Assembly: GCA_002419055.1 (NCBI GenBank)
Contig: DIFI01000007.1
Location: 14,126-78,125, forward strand
DNA from: Peptococcaceae bacterium UBA5752
Lineage (GTDB): Bacteria; Bacillota; Dehalobacteriia; UBA4068
Direction of reading: 5' to 3'
DNA length: 64,000 bases
Shown here piece after piece: positions 1 through 7,926 of this stretch. Numbering within the stretch: position 1 is the stretch's first letter; every line of letters begins with the position of its first letter. Below the pieces are notes generated by a model. That model saw nothing but the letters and a program-made list of their open reading frames with translations. It made no database searches and had not been told where the DNA came from. Made by a program: the position numbers and the translations under genes.

Positions 1-104
1 CTGACAGCGGGCTCTTTCTATTTAGCTATTATATTCAAAAGAAATATATATTTAATAATTTAAATCCGGCAATATAGGAACTTAAGAAAGGCAGTATTAT
101 TTTA

Positions 105-1025
105 ATGTTAAAATTCTTTCAAAAGCCGTATAGATGGGCGTTAATATATACGATTATAATGGCAATATCAATTACGTATGTCTTGCTGGATACGTTTGTG
201 ATTCCGCAAGCGGAAACGCGGATCGATATATCCTCTGAAACGGAAGATACTGAAAACAATGATACAGAAAGCAATGATACTTCCTACGCTATTATTACCG
301 AAAACTCCTATGAGGATGAAAACATTCAGATTACCATCGATACGGTGCGCGAATATGATACTAACGTATATATTGCCAATATCCAAGTCTCCGATGTTAG
401 TTATTTAAAAACAGCATTTGCCGATAACACATATGGCCGCAATATCAAAGAGACCACATCGGACATAGCCGAAGACAACGACGCAATCTTTGCCATTAAC
501 GGTGATTATTATGGATTTCGAAATTACGGGTTTGTAATTCGTAATGGTGTCTTATACCGAGATACAGCAGGGGAAGCGGGAAGTGAGGATCTTGTAATTA
601 ATAGTGCCGGTAATATGTCAATTATAGATGAGAATGAAACAGATATACAGACACTTGTCGAAGACAACGCATGGCAAGTTTTATCGTTTGGTCCCACTTT
701 AATCAATGATGGAGAGATAACCGTCACCGCAAGCAGCGAGGTAAGCAAATCCATGAATACAAATCCACGTACAGCTTTTGGCCAAGTGTCTGCGCTACAT
801 TATATTTTCATTGTTTCTGACGGACGAACAAGTGAAAGTCCCGGTTTATCCCTGCTTGAATTGGCCCAGATATTTTATGATAATGGCTGTAACGTTGCAT
901 ACAATCTTGACGGAGGCGGTTCCTCTACAATGTGGTTTAACGGACAGGTCATAAACAACCCGACTACAAACGGAGACACTATTTCCGAAAGGAGCATCAG
1001 TGACATTGTATACATCGGATATTAG
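105..1025 (+). CDS. Phosphodiester glycosidase (NAGPA-like) family protein, membrane-anchored
   Basis: The 306-residue protein starts with one hydrophobic segment (about residues 11-33) that should anchor it, followed by a Glu/Asp/Asn-rich linker and a C-terminal domain of the phosphodiester glycosidase / NAGPA family. Family marks are the INGDYYGF stretch near residue 130, PRTAFG near 222 and NLDGGGSSTMW near 270. NAGPA relatives remove sugars from phosphodiester-linked glycans; in Firmicutes they are usually secreted and tied to wall polymers, but the substrate cannot be read here. It is followed by, and overlaps, a small membrane-protein gene. The ribosome binding site is weak, so the start is probable rather than certain. 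Confidence 0.85.
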   Translation: MLKFFQKPYRWALIYTIIMAISITYVLLDTFVIPQAETRIDISSETEDTENNDTESNDTSYAIITENSYEDENIQITIDTVREYDTNVYIANIQVSDVSYLKTAFADNTYGRNIKETTSDIAEDNDAIFAINGDYYGFRNYGFVIRNGVLYRDTAGEAGSEDLVINSAGNMSIIDENETDIQTLVEDNAWQVLSFGPTLINDGEITVTASSEVSKSMNTNPRTAFGQVSALHYIFIVSDGRTSESPGLSLLELAQIFYDNGCNVAYNLDGGGSSTMWFNGQVINNPTTNGDTISERSISDIVYIGY

Positions 1026-1422
1026 TAAAACAAATTATCATCGGCAATTAAATAAGGCAATAACCGCTTATATTGCAGTTACTGCCTTTTGCATTGTATT
1101 TGATAGGGTTTATGCCTTATTCGGTCACGGAGTTTCTTCCGCCTCTATGTCATTAATGTTTCTCTATCCCCTTATTGGCGGTGTATTATTATTTATACTG
1201 TTAAGAATTTTTGTACCATATGCAGTTGATATAAAATACTATCGCTTATTTGTCAACTGTTACAATTCAGGTATTGCTACACTAACTTTGGCAAGCGCAT
1301 TAGATGGTGTATTTGAGATTGCCGGAACTTCTTCATCGTATCTAATCTTCTTTAGTGTTTCCGGATGGTTATTAATAATATTAGGTTTAATTACATTAAT
1401 AACTAATTTATTTAAATTTTAA
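1000..1422 (+). CDS. Small polytopic membrane protein of unknown function
   Basis: The 140-residue protein has about four hydrophobic segments (roughly residues 20-40, 50-70, 88-105 and 115-138) and no motif I recognise. The GTG start lies inside the end of the preceding glycosidase gene, and AAAGGAG at about 987-993 sits at good spacing to it, which supports this start and translational coupling. The overlap suggests the two proteins act together at the membrane. It ends six bases before the convergent CTP synthase gene. Confidence 0.65.
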   Translation: MTLYTSDISKTNYHRQLNKAITAYIAVTAFCIVFDRVYALFGHGVSSASMSLMFLYPLIGGVLLFILLRIFVPYAVDIKYYRLFVNCYNSGIATLTLASALDGVFEIAGTSSSYLIFFSVSGWLLIILGLITLITNLFKF

Positions 1423-1427
1423 GCGTA

Positions 1428-3023
1428 TTATCCTAAAGATCCCTGTACCAGCCCTATAAATAATGGATGAGCTTTGTTGGGACGGCTCTTAAATTCCGGG
1501 TGATACTGAACTCCTACATAAAATGGATTATCCTTGATTTCGATTGTTTCAACCAGCCTGCTGTCAGGAGATGTGCCGCTGATTATTAAACCTGCGTTTT
1601 CAAGCATGTCGCGGTATTCATTGTTGAATTCATAGCGATGACGATGGCGTTCATTAATTATGGTTGCTTGGTAGTATTTTTCCATGGTTGTGCCGCTTTT
1701 GATGTGGCAAGGATAGCTACCAAGTCTTAAGGTACCGCCCTTATCAATTTCGTCGTTCTGACCCGGCATAAAGTCAATGACTTTATAATCTGATTTTTCG
1801 TCAAATTCTCTTGAATTTGCGTTTTTGAATCCCAAAACATTACGGGCAAATTCAATGACAGCTACCTGCATACCAAGGCAGATACCAAGATAAGGCATAA
1901 AGTTTTCTCTGGCATATTGAGCAGCAAGCACCATGCCCTCGATCCCACGATTTCCGAAGCCACCGGGAACAATAATGCCGTTGATTTCAGCAAAAATTTC
2001 TTTAAAATTATTTTCGTCGACGGTTTCGGAATCAATCCAATTAATTTCAACTTTGGCACCTAGAACATAGCCGGCATGTTTCAATGCCTCTGCAACCGAC
2101 AGGTATGCATCGTGAAACTGTACGTATTTGCCGACGAGGCCGATCGTAACTGTTTTATCCCGGCATTTGATTCGGTGGATAAGCTGCTGCCACTCGCTAA
2201 GTTCTGGCGGTGTTGTTTCAATTTGCAGCTCCCGGCATACGATATCCGAAAAGTGGGATTTTTCCAGCATTAGAGGTGCTTCGTAAAGAACCGGAATGGT
2301 AATGTTTTCAAATACACAATCCGGCTTGACATTACAGAAGTTAGCGATCTTACTGAAAATATTTTTATCCTCAATATGCTCATCGCACCTTAAGACTATA
2401 ATATCAGGTGTAATTCCCATGCCTTGCAATTCTTTGACCGAATGCTGGGTCGGTTTTGATTTGTGCTCGCCCGAAGCTTTCAGATAGGGGACAAGCGTTA
2501 CATGGATATAAAGCGAATTTTCACTGCCAACTTCATGTCCAACTTGTCTGATTGCTTCGAGAAACGGTTGGCTTTCGATATCGCCTGTTGTGCCGCCGAT
2601 TTCCGTAATTACAACATCGGCATGGGTTTTTTTACCAACGCTGTAAATGAATTCTTTAATTTCGTTAGTTACATGGGGAATTACCTGTACTGTTCTTCCA
2701 AGATATGCACCGCGGCGTTCTTTGCTAAGCACGTTTTCATATACTTTTCCGGTGGTTAGGTTGGAAAACTTATTTAGATCCTCATCAATGAAACGCTCGT
2801 AATGTCCGAGATCCAGATCTGTTTCTGCGCCGTCCTCCGTGACATATACTTCACCGTGCTGATAAGGGCTCATTGTACCGGGATCGACATTAATGTATGG
2901 ATCAAGCTTTTGAGCTGCAACTTTAAGGCCTCGTGATTTCAACAACCGACCGAGTGAAGCCGCTGTTATGCCTTTGCCAAGGCCGGAAATAACACCACCT
3001 GTCACAAAAATATATTTTGTCAT
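1428..3023 (-). CDS. pyrG: CTP synthase (glutamine-hydrolysing)
   Basis: Makes CTP from UTP, ATP and glutamine, the last step of pyrimidine nucleotide synthesis. The 531-residue length is standard. The N-terminal synthase domain opens with FVTGGVISGLGKGI, containing the P-loop. The C-terminal class I glutamine amidotransferase domain has PGGFGNRG, the nucleophile region GICLGMQ, and HPEF near the end. The start has a clear AAAGGAG site. An intrinsic terminator lies about 95 bases upstream on the same strand; it may close the preceding transcript or act as a pyrG attenuator, as is known in Bacillus. I cannot decide from sequence alone. Confidence 0.98.
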   Translation of the reverse strand: MTKYIFVTGGVISGLGKGITAASLGRLLKSRGLKVAAQKLDPYINVDPGTMSPYQHGEVYVTEDGAETDLDLGHYERFIDEDLNKFSNLTTGKVYENVLSKERRGAYLGRTVQVIPHVTNEIKEFIYSVGKKTHADVVITEIGGTTGDIESQPFLEAIRQVGHEVGSENSLYIHVTLVPYLKASGEHKSKPTQHSVKELQGMGITPDIIVLRCDEHIEDKNIFSKIANFCNVKPDCVFENITIPVLYEAPLMLEKSHFSDIVCRELQIETTPPELSEWQQLIHRIKCRDKTVTIGLVGKYVQFHDAYLSVAEALKHAGYVLGAKVEINWIDSETVDENNFKEIFAEINGIIVPGGFGNRGIEGMVLAAQYARENFMPYLGICLGMQVAVIEFARNVLGFKNANSREFDEKSDYKVIDFMPGQNDEIDKGGTLRLGSYPCHIKSGTTMEKYYQATIINERHRHRYEFNNEYRDMLENAGLIISGTSPDSRLVETIEIKDNPFYVGVQYHPEFKSRPNKAHPLFIGLVQGSLG

Positions 3024-3107
3024 GTTTTTGCTCCTTTCAGCTCCGTTATTTGCTTATATAAATAAATCCATTGTAGCCTTAAACTTGCATTTAAAGATAA
3101 TAGTTCT

Positions 3108-3332
3108 TTATAAATAGAAAAACAGCCCTGAGTTTTGTTCAAGGGCTGCAGATTTTAAAAAAGAGGAGACTTTATCCTTGGAGAGTTGGCAAATCAGCTG
3201 CATTTTGTTACCGATGCCAATGTAATGGCTTTTTAGGGCGAATAAGGGTGTCTGCGATTCCAAAACATTTTTCTCAATGTTTTGGAAGATGATTTTTATG
3301 GATCCTTTTTTATTCTTGTCTCTCATAATCAT
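3108..3332 (-). CDS. Small hypothetical ORF, doubtful
   Basis: A 74-codon frame whose ATG overlaps the stop of the preceding small frame by ATGA, as in coupled genes. No family is recognised. Two things argue against a normal protein: its last codons run through the hairpin of the terminator at 3117-3148, and a perfect 10-bp inverted repeat (3260-3285) lies inside it. Together with the upstream frame it may be a decayed gene broken by frameshifts, or a structured untranslated region between the ANTAR gene and pyrG. Confidence 0.3.
   Translation of the reverse strand: MIMRDKNKKGSIKIIFQNIEKNVLESQTPLFALKSHYIGIGNKMQLICQLSKDKVSSFLKSAALEQNSGLFFYL
3117..3148 (-). terminator. Intrinsic terminator or attenuator upstream of pyrG
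   Basis: On the minus strand a 7-bp stem (CAGCCCT / AGGGCTG) with a 12-base loop is followed by a T-rich run. It lies between the small ORFs and pyrG, so it either ends the upstream transcript or controls entry into pyrG. Confidence 0.7.
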
Positions 3333-3547
3333 TGCTTCAAACCATATTCAATCAAATATAAATTTTTCTTTAATAAAACAACATTATAGTATGAAAATTG
3401 AATATTGTCAATGAGATAAAGATATTCATATATAGATTTATTGCCATCCTCATAAAGTCGTTGGATCAAAATATCCAATTCATCCATGTGATTCTTGTTA
3501 ACAGATGTTGATGAATAGGGTTCTGGGATAAAGAATTTGTGTTGCAA
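3329..3547 (-). CDS. Small hypothetical ORF, doubtful; possible frameshifted gene remnant
   Basis: A 72-codon frame opening with TTG and without a good ribosome binding site. The central part (DELDILIQRLYEDGNKS and following) looks like genuine amphipathic protein. Upstream, in another frame, an ATG at about 3596 follows a GAGG site that overlaps the ANTAR stop codon and reads 33 codons. Read as one unit, three frames follow each other without gaps, which suggests one gene broken by two frameshifts. No family is recognised. Confidence 0.3.
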   Translation of the reverse strand: MQHKFFIPEPYSSTSVNKNHMDELDILIQRLYEDGNKSIYEYLYLIDNIQFSYYNVVLLKKNLYLIEYGLKQ

Positions 3548-3606
3548 AAGCAGAAACGATACTAAAATTTCTATTAGGTTTTTTGCCTTTTGTTATCATA
3601 GCATCC

Positions 3607-4200
3607 TCAGTATTTGTTTTCATAAGTTTTTATTATATTCGCAGCAATTTCACTACGCTTAATGCAGCGATCCATTGCAATCTTTTCAATATATCGGTGA
3701 GCCTCTGCTTCGCTCATCTTCAATTGTTCAATTAATATCAGCTTAGCGCGGTTAATCAGACGGATTTCCTCCATTTTTGTCTGAAGAGTTTCTGCTCGTT
3801 GTTCAAGCTTTTTTAATTTGATTCTTGTTGCAAAAAGCAATTTAATAGTCTGAAGAAACGTCTTACGGTCAAGCGGTTTCGCAATAGCCAAAATACCGCA
3901 GCTTTCCGCTTTATATGATACTTGCTCATATTGTTCAGCTTTTACAAGCAACAGAACCACAGTCGTTTCTTTTTCTGAAAGGTCAATGGCTAGTTGTATG
4001 CCAAGATCATCTGTTAAAGGTGTATTGATAATAACAATATCAATAGGACAGTCGATCATGACACGCATTGCCTCGTCGGCACTTGAAACAGAGACCGCAG
4101 GTGAAAACTGGTCAGTTGGAAGAAGATCGGTTATTAATTCGGTTGCTCTTTGAGAAACTGATACGAGCATTACTTTTAACCGTTCGCGTTCGATCGGCAT
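3607..4200 (-). CDS. ANTAR-domain response-regulator-like protein, probable RNA-binding antiterminator
   Basis: The 197-residue protein has an N-terminal receiver-like domain (about 8-120), a coiled segment (125-145) and a C-terminal ANTAR domain (about 140-195, including AEAHRYIEKIAMDRC). ANTAR domains bind paired RNA hairpins and stop early termination. The receiver looks degenerate: the expected phospho-acceptor Asp region reads IVIINTPL, while the Lys of AKPLD is kept, so control may not be by phosphorylation. It is divergent from glutamine synthetase III, a pairing common in Clostridia, and that gene's leader contains a terminator-like hairpin. I infer that it regulates glnN. The paired hexaloop target was not found. 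Confidence 0.88.
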   Translation of the reverse strand: MPIERERLKVMLVSVSQRATELITDLLPTDQFSPAVSVSSADEAMRVMIDCPIDIVIINTPLTDDLGIQLAIDLSEKETTVVLLLVKAEQYEQVSYKAESCGILAIAKPLDRKTFLQTIKLLFATRIKLKKLEQRAETLQTKMEEIRLINRAKLILIEQLKMSEAEAHRYIEKIAMDRCIKRSEIAANIIKTYENKY

Positions 4201-4301
4201 CTTCGCTCTCCTTCCACCGTTATATATTACTTTGCTTATCGATGGTCATATGCGTTATTGCATTATCTTCGGTACTAAGCGTATACCAAATATATCAAAA
4301 A

Positions 4302-4349
4302 ACGTTCTCAATGCCTTAAGAGGGCATTTAGCTCTTAAGAGATGAACGT
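4302..4349. repeat. Nested inverted repeats between ANTAR gene and glnN
   Basis: ACGTTC (4302-4307) pairs with GAACGT (4344-4349), and inside it CTTAAGAG (4315-4322) pairs with CTCTTAAG (4332-4339). It lies about 100 bases upstream of the ANTAR gene and 75 bases before the glnN -35 box, so it could be an operator or part of the ANTAR mRNA leader. Confidence 0.45.
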
Positions 4350-4424
4350 CTTTGCTTACTTTATAAATTATTATTATAATAATTTTTTTATGTATTGTCA
4401 ACAATTCCAATGTTATAAAAAATC

Positions 4425-4453
4425 TTGACAAATAGCAAATTACAAAGTATAAT
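4425..4453 (+). promoter_or_regulatory. Consensus sigma-A promoter of glnN
   Basis: TTGACA at 4425-4430 and TATAAT at 4448-4453, separated by exactly 17 bases. Transcription should start near 4460, leaving a leader of about 70 bases that contains the hairpin at 4476-4500. Confidence 0.85.
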
Positions 4454-4475
4454 TCGTAACAAAGATACGGCAAAG

Positions 4476-4510
4476 GCGTCGCAGATATAATCTGTGACGC
4501 TTTTATATTT
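4476..4510 (+). terminator. Leader hairpin with U-tract (candidate attenuator) of glnN
   Basis: GCGTCGCAGAT pairs with ATCTGTGACGC (one G-U pair, 3-base loop) and is followed by TTTTATATTT. It sits between the promoter and the ribosome binding site of glnN, where an intrinsic terminator would stop expression unless overridden. An ANTAR protein is encoded divergently next door. Confidence 0.7.
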
Positions 4511-4529
4511 AATAAAGGAGTAGATGATA

Positions 4530-6623
4530 ATGAGCAATGTATCAGAAATTTTTGGTTCAATGGTATTTATGGACTCTGTTATGAAAGAAAGACTTCCTAA
4601 GGAAACATACAATACATTGCAACAGACAATTCGTAATGGAAAGCGCTTAGACATAAATGTTGCTTCAATTGTGGCAAACGCTATGAAGGATTGGGCAATC
4701 GAAAAAGGAGCAACACATTTTACCCACTGGTTCCAGCCAATGACGGGCATTACTGCTGAAAAGCATGACAGCTTCATTTCTCCAACGGACGATGGCAATG
4801 TGATTATGGAATTTTCGGGTAAAGAACTGGTTCAGGGCGAGCCCGATGCCTCCAGTTTCCCTTCCGGAGGCCTGAGAGCTACCTTTGAAGCAAGAGGCTA
4901 TACGGCTTGGGATCCCACATCCTATGCATTTATTAAAGATGATGTTCTTTATATACCGACTGCTTTTTGTTCATACAGCGGAGAAGCACTTGATAAAAAG
5001 ACGCCATTACTTCGCTCTATGGAAGCTATCAACAAACAGACGCTGAGAATATTAAAGTTATTTGGAAATAATGATGTTACAGCTATAAAAACTACTGTTG
5101 GTTGCGAACAGGAATATTTTTTAGTAGATCGCTCCTTAAATGATAAACGCAAGGATTTGATTTTCACCGGTAGAACATTATTTGGTTCTAAGGCTCCGAA
5201 GGGTCAGGAACTAGATGATCATTATTTTGGCTCCGTAAAACCGCGTGTTGCAGCGTTTATGAGAGAATTAAACGATGAGCTATGGAAGCTTGGCGTATAT
5301 GCAAAGACAGAACATAATGAGGTCGCTCCGGCTCAGCATGAGCTTGCTCCCATCTTCACAACGGCTAATATCGCGGCAGATCACAATCAGTTGACTATGG
5401 AAATTATGCAAAAGATTGCGAAAAGGCATGATATGGTATGCTTACTTCATGAGAAGCCATTTGCTGGTGTAAATGGAAGTGGAAAGCATGACAATTGGTC
5501 GATTTCTACAAACACTGGTGTCAATCTTTTGGATCCGGGTGAATCCCCTAATGAAAACGCTCAGTTTCTACTTTTCCTCTGCGCAGTCATAAAAGCTGTT
5601 GATGAATATCAGGATCTACTTCGTATTTCTGTTGCCAGTGCCGGCAATGATCATCGTCTTGGTGCAAACGAGGCGCCTCCTGCAATTGTATCCATATTCC
5701 TCGGGACCGAACTATCATCGATTCTTGAAGCAATAGAAAATGGAACAGCTTATGATTCTAAAGAAAAAGAACAGCTGAAAATCGGAGTACATGCAATGCC
5801 TAGATTACCGAAGGATATGACAGATCGTAATAGAACATCTCCTTTTGCGTTCACTGGCAACAAATTTGAATTCAGAATGCTTGGATCAGCGGCTTCAATT
5901 TCAGAGGCAAATATTATGCTGAATACAGCTGTTGCTGAAGAACTGAAGCAGTTTGCAGATACACTGGAATCAGCTGAAGATTTTGAAGTTGCATTGCATG
6001 ATCTAATTAAGACAGTTATTTATGATCACAAACGAATAATATTTAATGGCAATGGTTATGAATCTGCCTGGGTGTATGAAGCGGGAAAACGAGGGCTTTT
6101 AAATCTTAAATCGACCCCGGAATGTCTACCGTATTTAATACACGATAAAAATATCAATCTTTTAACTTCTCACAAGGTACTCAGCAAATCGGAAATCTAT
6201 GCCCGGTATGAAATTATGCTTGAAAACTACTGCAAGGTAATTAATATTGAGGCTTTAACAATGATTGACATGACAATGAAAGAAATTCTACCTGCAGTCA
6301 GTAGTTATTGCCACTATTTATCCGAAACAGCTAATGCAAAGAAAGCATTTATTGCAGATGCAGACTGCACTTTTGAGGCAGAACTTGTCGAAAAGTTATC
6401 TGTGCTTTTGACAAGTGCATATAAAACAACAAAGGATCTTGAGAAAACATTAATGTATGCCAAGAATGAATTAAAGATTGAAGACTTAGCTATGTATTAC
6501 AAAAATGTAGTATTCTCAACAATGAATGAACTGCGAATTGCAGTTGATGAGCTTGAAACGATGACCGCTGAAGAAAACTGGCCGTACCCATCATACGGTG
6601 AACTTATGTTTGGGGTTAGATAA
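4530..6623 (+). CDS. glnN: Glutamine synthetase, type III
   Basis: Forms glutamine from glutamate, ammonia and ATP. The ~697-residue length is that of type III enzymes (GSIII), much longer than GSI or GSII. It has the N-terminal GSIII domain (FGSMVFMD...), the catalytic beta-barrel region around VGCEQEYFLVD, HNEVAPAQHELAP near residue 270, and AGNDHRLGANEAPP near 375. I prefer the ATG at 4530 because AGGAG ends at 4520, giving nine bases of spacing; an ATG at 4524 is too close. Preceded by a consensus promoter and a hairpin, and divergent from an ANTAR regulator, it is probably controlled by antitermination according to nitrogen status. Confidence 0.97.
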   Translation: MSNVSEIFGSMVFMDSVMKERLPKETYNTLQQTIRNGKRLDINVASIVANAMKDWAIEKGATHFTHWFQPMTGITAEKHDSFISPTDDGNVIMEFSGKELVQGEPDASSFPSGGLRATFEARGYTAWDPTSYAFIKDDVLYIPTAFCSYSGEALDKKTPLLRSMEAINKQTLRILKLFGNNDVTAIKTTVGCEQEYFLVDRSLNDKRKDLIFTGRTLFGSKAPKGQELDDHYFGSVKPRVAAFMRELNDELWKLGVYAKTEHNEVAPAQHELAPIFTTANIAADHNQLTMEIMQKIAKRHDMVCLLHEKPFAGVNGSGKHDNWSISTNTGVNLLDPGESPNENAQFLLFLCAVIKAVDEYQDLLRISVASAGNDHRLGANEAPPAIVSIFLGTELSSILEAIENGTAYDSKEKEQLKIGVHAMPRLPKDMTDRNRTSPFAFTGNKFEFRMLGSAASISEANIMLNTAVAEELKQFADTLESAEDFEVALHDLIKTVIYDHKRIIFNGNGYESAWVYEAGKRGLLNLKSTPECLPYLIHDKNINLLTSHKVLSKSEIYARYEIMLENYCKVINIEALTMIDMTMKEILPAVSSYCHYLSETANAKKAFIADADCTFEAELVEKLSVLLTSAYKTTKDLEKTLMYAKNELKIEDLAMYYKNVVFSTMNELRIAVDELETMTAEENWPYPSYGELMFGVR

Positions 6624-6677
6624 TTAATTCTTTAAAAAATTTAAATAGTTATTCCTCAATCGCTACAATTAGTATTC

Positions 6678-6714
6678 AAAAGCCCCTGCTGCATTGTCAT
6701 ATAGCAGGGGCTTT
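6678..6714 (+). terminator. Intrinsic terminator of glnN
   Basis: An almost perfect 12-bp stem (AAAGCCCCTGCT / AGCAGGGGCTTT) lies 55 bases after the glnN stop and is followed by TTTG. Confidence 0.85.
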
Positions 6715-6806
6715 GTTTGGTTGTGGGGGTGCTGAATTTTTACCTTCTCAAGAAAAACAAGAACTTCTGCAATCTTGAGAAATTAACCTACTACATAATG
6801 TAATAT

Positions 6807-7121
6807 TTATTCTTCACAATAATCAACTACTTTTTCAATGCTTATTGTTGAACAAAAGTTATTATATATTTTTTGCAATCTATCAAAAGTTTCTTTATTT
6901 AAAGAATACATCATCCAAGAACCCTTGCGTCTACCTTCTACAAGACCGATATCGGTCAATATTTTCATGTGATATGAAAGGGTAGGTTGAGTAATATTAA
7001 GGTTTTCAAGGATTTTACATGCGCAGCGTTCTCCGCTGGATAATATTATTATTATTTGGGTACGTGTATCATCAGCTAAAGCTTTAAAAATATCTACATA
7101 ATTTTTATAGTTTATTTCCAT
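6807..7121 (-). CDS. ArsR/SmtB-family transcriptional repressor
   Basis: A 104-residue winged-helix protein. The helix-turn-helix covers about residues 30-60 (ILENLNITQPTLSYHMKIL). ERCACKILE places a C-x-C pair exactly where ArsR has ELCVCDL, the As(III)/Sb(III)-binding motif, so a soft metal, metalloid or thiol-reactive signal is likely. It is transcribed in the same direction as the AhpD-like, HdrA-like and lipoamide dehydrogenase genes upstream. A spaced inverted repeat (TACTT...AAGTA) lies just before its start. It could regulate itself and the redox cluster; no arsenic transporter is nearby, so the real inducer is open. Confidence 0.9.
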   Translation of the reverse strand: MEINYKNYVDIFKALADDTRTQIIIILSSGERCACKILENLNITQPTLSYHMKILTDIGLVEGRRKGSWMMYSLNKETFDRLQKIYNNFCSTISIEKVVDYCEE

Positions 7122-7167
7122 AGTAATTTTCCCTTTTATACTATTTACTTATATGCTTATTAAGTAT

Positions 7168-7213
7168 TACTGGGCAAGATCGATATATATACAAAGCTCC
7201 ATCTTGCCCAGTA
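7168..7213. repeat. 13-bp perfect inverted repeat between the AhpD-like gene and arsR
   Basis: TACTGGGCAAGAT (7168-7180) pairs with ATCTTGCCCAGTA (7201-7213). There is no T-run on either side, so it is a poor intrinsic terminator; an mRNA hairpin or a regulator site is also possible. Confidence 0.5.
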
Positions 7214-7235
7214 TTAGTTTAAAGTGTTTTATTGT

Positions 7236-7559
7236 TTATTTTTTACAACCACAATCAATGTTACCGGCAACTATTTCTTCCCATTCGCCAAGAGCATCAT
7301 GGGTCCAACAATCATCTGCTCCGGCTGCTTCTCTCATGACTAAGGCAAATATATAGGAAAGTTCTTTTACAGTTGCGCCTGCTTCTAATGCGCCCTTGAA
7401 GTGTTTTATTACACACGGTTTTGAACGGGCCTTAATTGATACAGCAAAACATATGAATTGATATGTCTTTTCATCAATCATACGTTTTTCTGCGTAGAGC
7501 TTATCAATTTCGTCTAATTTCTGGGTAAATTCCGGGAAAAACTCTGCTAACATTCTCAT
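7236..7559 (-). CDS. Carboxymuconolactone decarboxylase / AhpD-like family protein
   Basis: A 107-residue protein of the all-helical CMD/AhpD fold. AhpD proteins use C-x2-C-x3-H to pass electrons from lipoyl groups and lipoamide dehydrogenase to peroxiredoxins. Here the motif reads SKPCVIKH: the second Cys and the His are present but the first Cys is Ser. Extra cysteines occur in ADDCW and at the C-terminus (DCGCKK), which may supply an alternative redox pair. The neighbouring lipoamide dehydrogenase makes a lipoyl-linked redox role plausible; that is inference from context. Confidence 0.85.
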   Translation of the reverse strand: MRMLAEFFPEFTQKLDEIDKLYAEKRMIDEKTYQFICFAVSIKARSKPCVIKHFKGALEAGATVKELSYIFALVMREAAGADDCWTHDALGEWEEIVAGNIDCGCKK

Positions 7560-7661
7560 AATATTTCCTCCTTTTAATTATTATTTTAATTTTCTATGTC
7601 AGGAAAATTATATAAAATATTTTAATTGGCAATCACAATTACCTTTCAATTCAAATGAGGT

Positions 7662-7898
7662 CTACGCATTGCTCTTTTTAACCAGTTCTTCTACAACCTT
7701 CTTCCTATGAGTTTTTAAAAATTCTGCTAAAAATCGGTCGCCGTCAACCTCACAAAGCTGTGGGTGAATTAGACCGTACTCAACCGGTAATTCAATACGT
7801 ACGCGGTTAATAAAGTCCCAAATATCCATTTTTGTGAAGCCAGGACATTTTCGTGTACATGCACACATGATGAAGCCGGGCATTTGTTTTCCCGCCAT
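7662..7898 (-). CDS. Stand-alone HdrA-like N-terminal Fe-S domain protein
   Basis: A 78-residue protein with the C-x-C-x3-C-P-G start (CACTRKCPG, residues 12-20), then DIWDFINRVRIELPVEYGLI and HPQLCEVDGDRFL. This block is normally the N-terminal part of heterodisulfide-reductase-A-like flavoproteins in acetogens and sulfate reducers; here it is an independent protein. The four cysteines could hold an Fe-S cluster. A GGGGG ribosome binding site precedes the ATG. It follows lipoamide dehydrogenase by 29 bases and is probably co-transcribed, so it may pass electrons to or from that flavoenzyme. Confidence 0.7.
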   Translation of the reverse strand: MAGKQMPGFIMCACTRKCPGFTKMDIWDFINRVRIELPVEYGLIHPQLCEVDGDRFLAEFLKTHRKKVVEELVKKSNA

Positions 7899-7926
7899 AG
7901 TAGTAATCCCCCGTTTATTTTACAAT

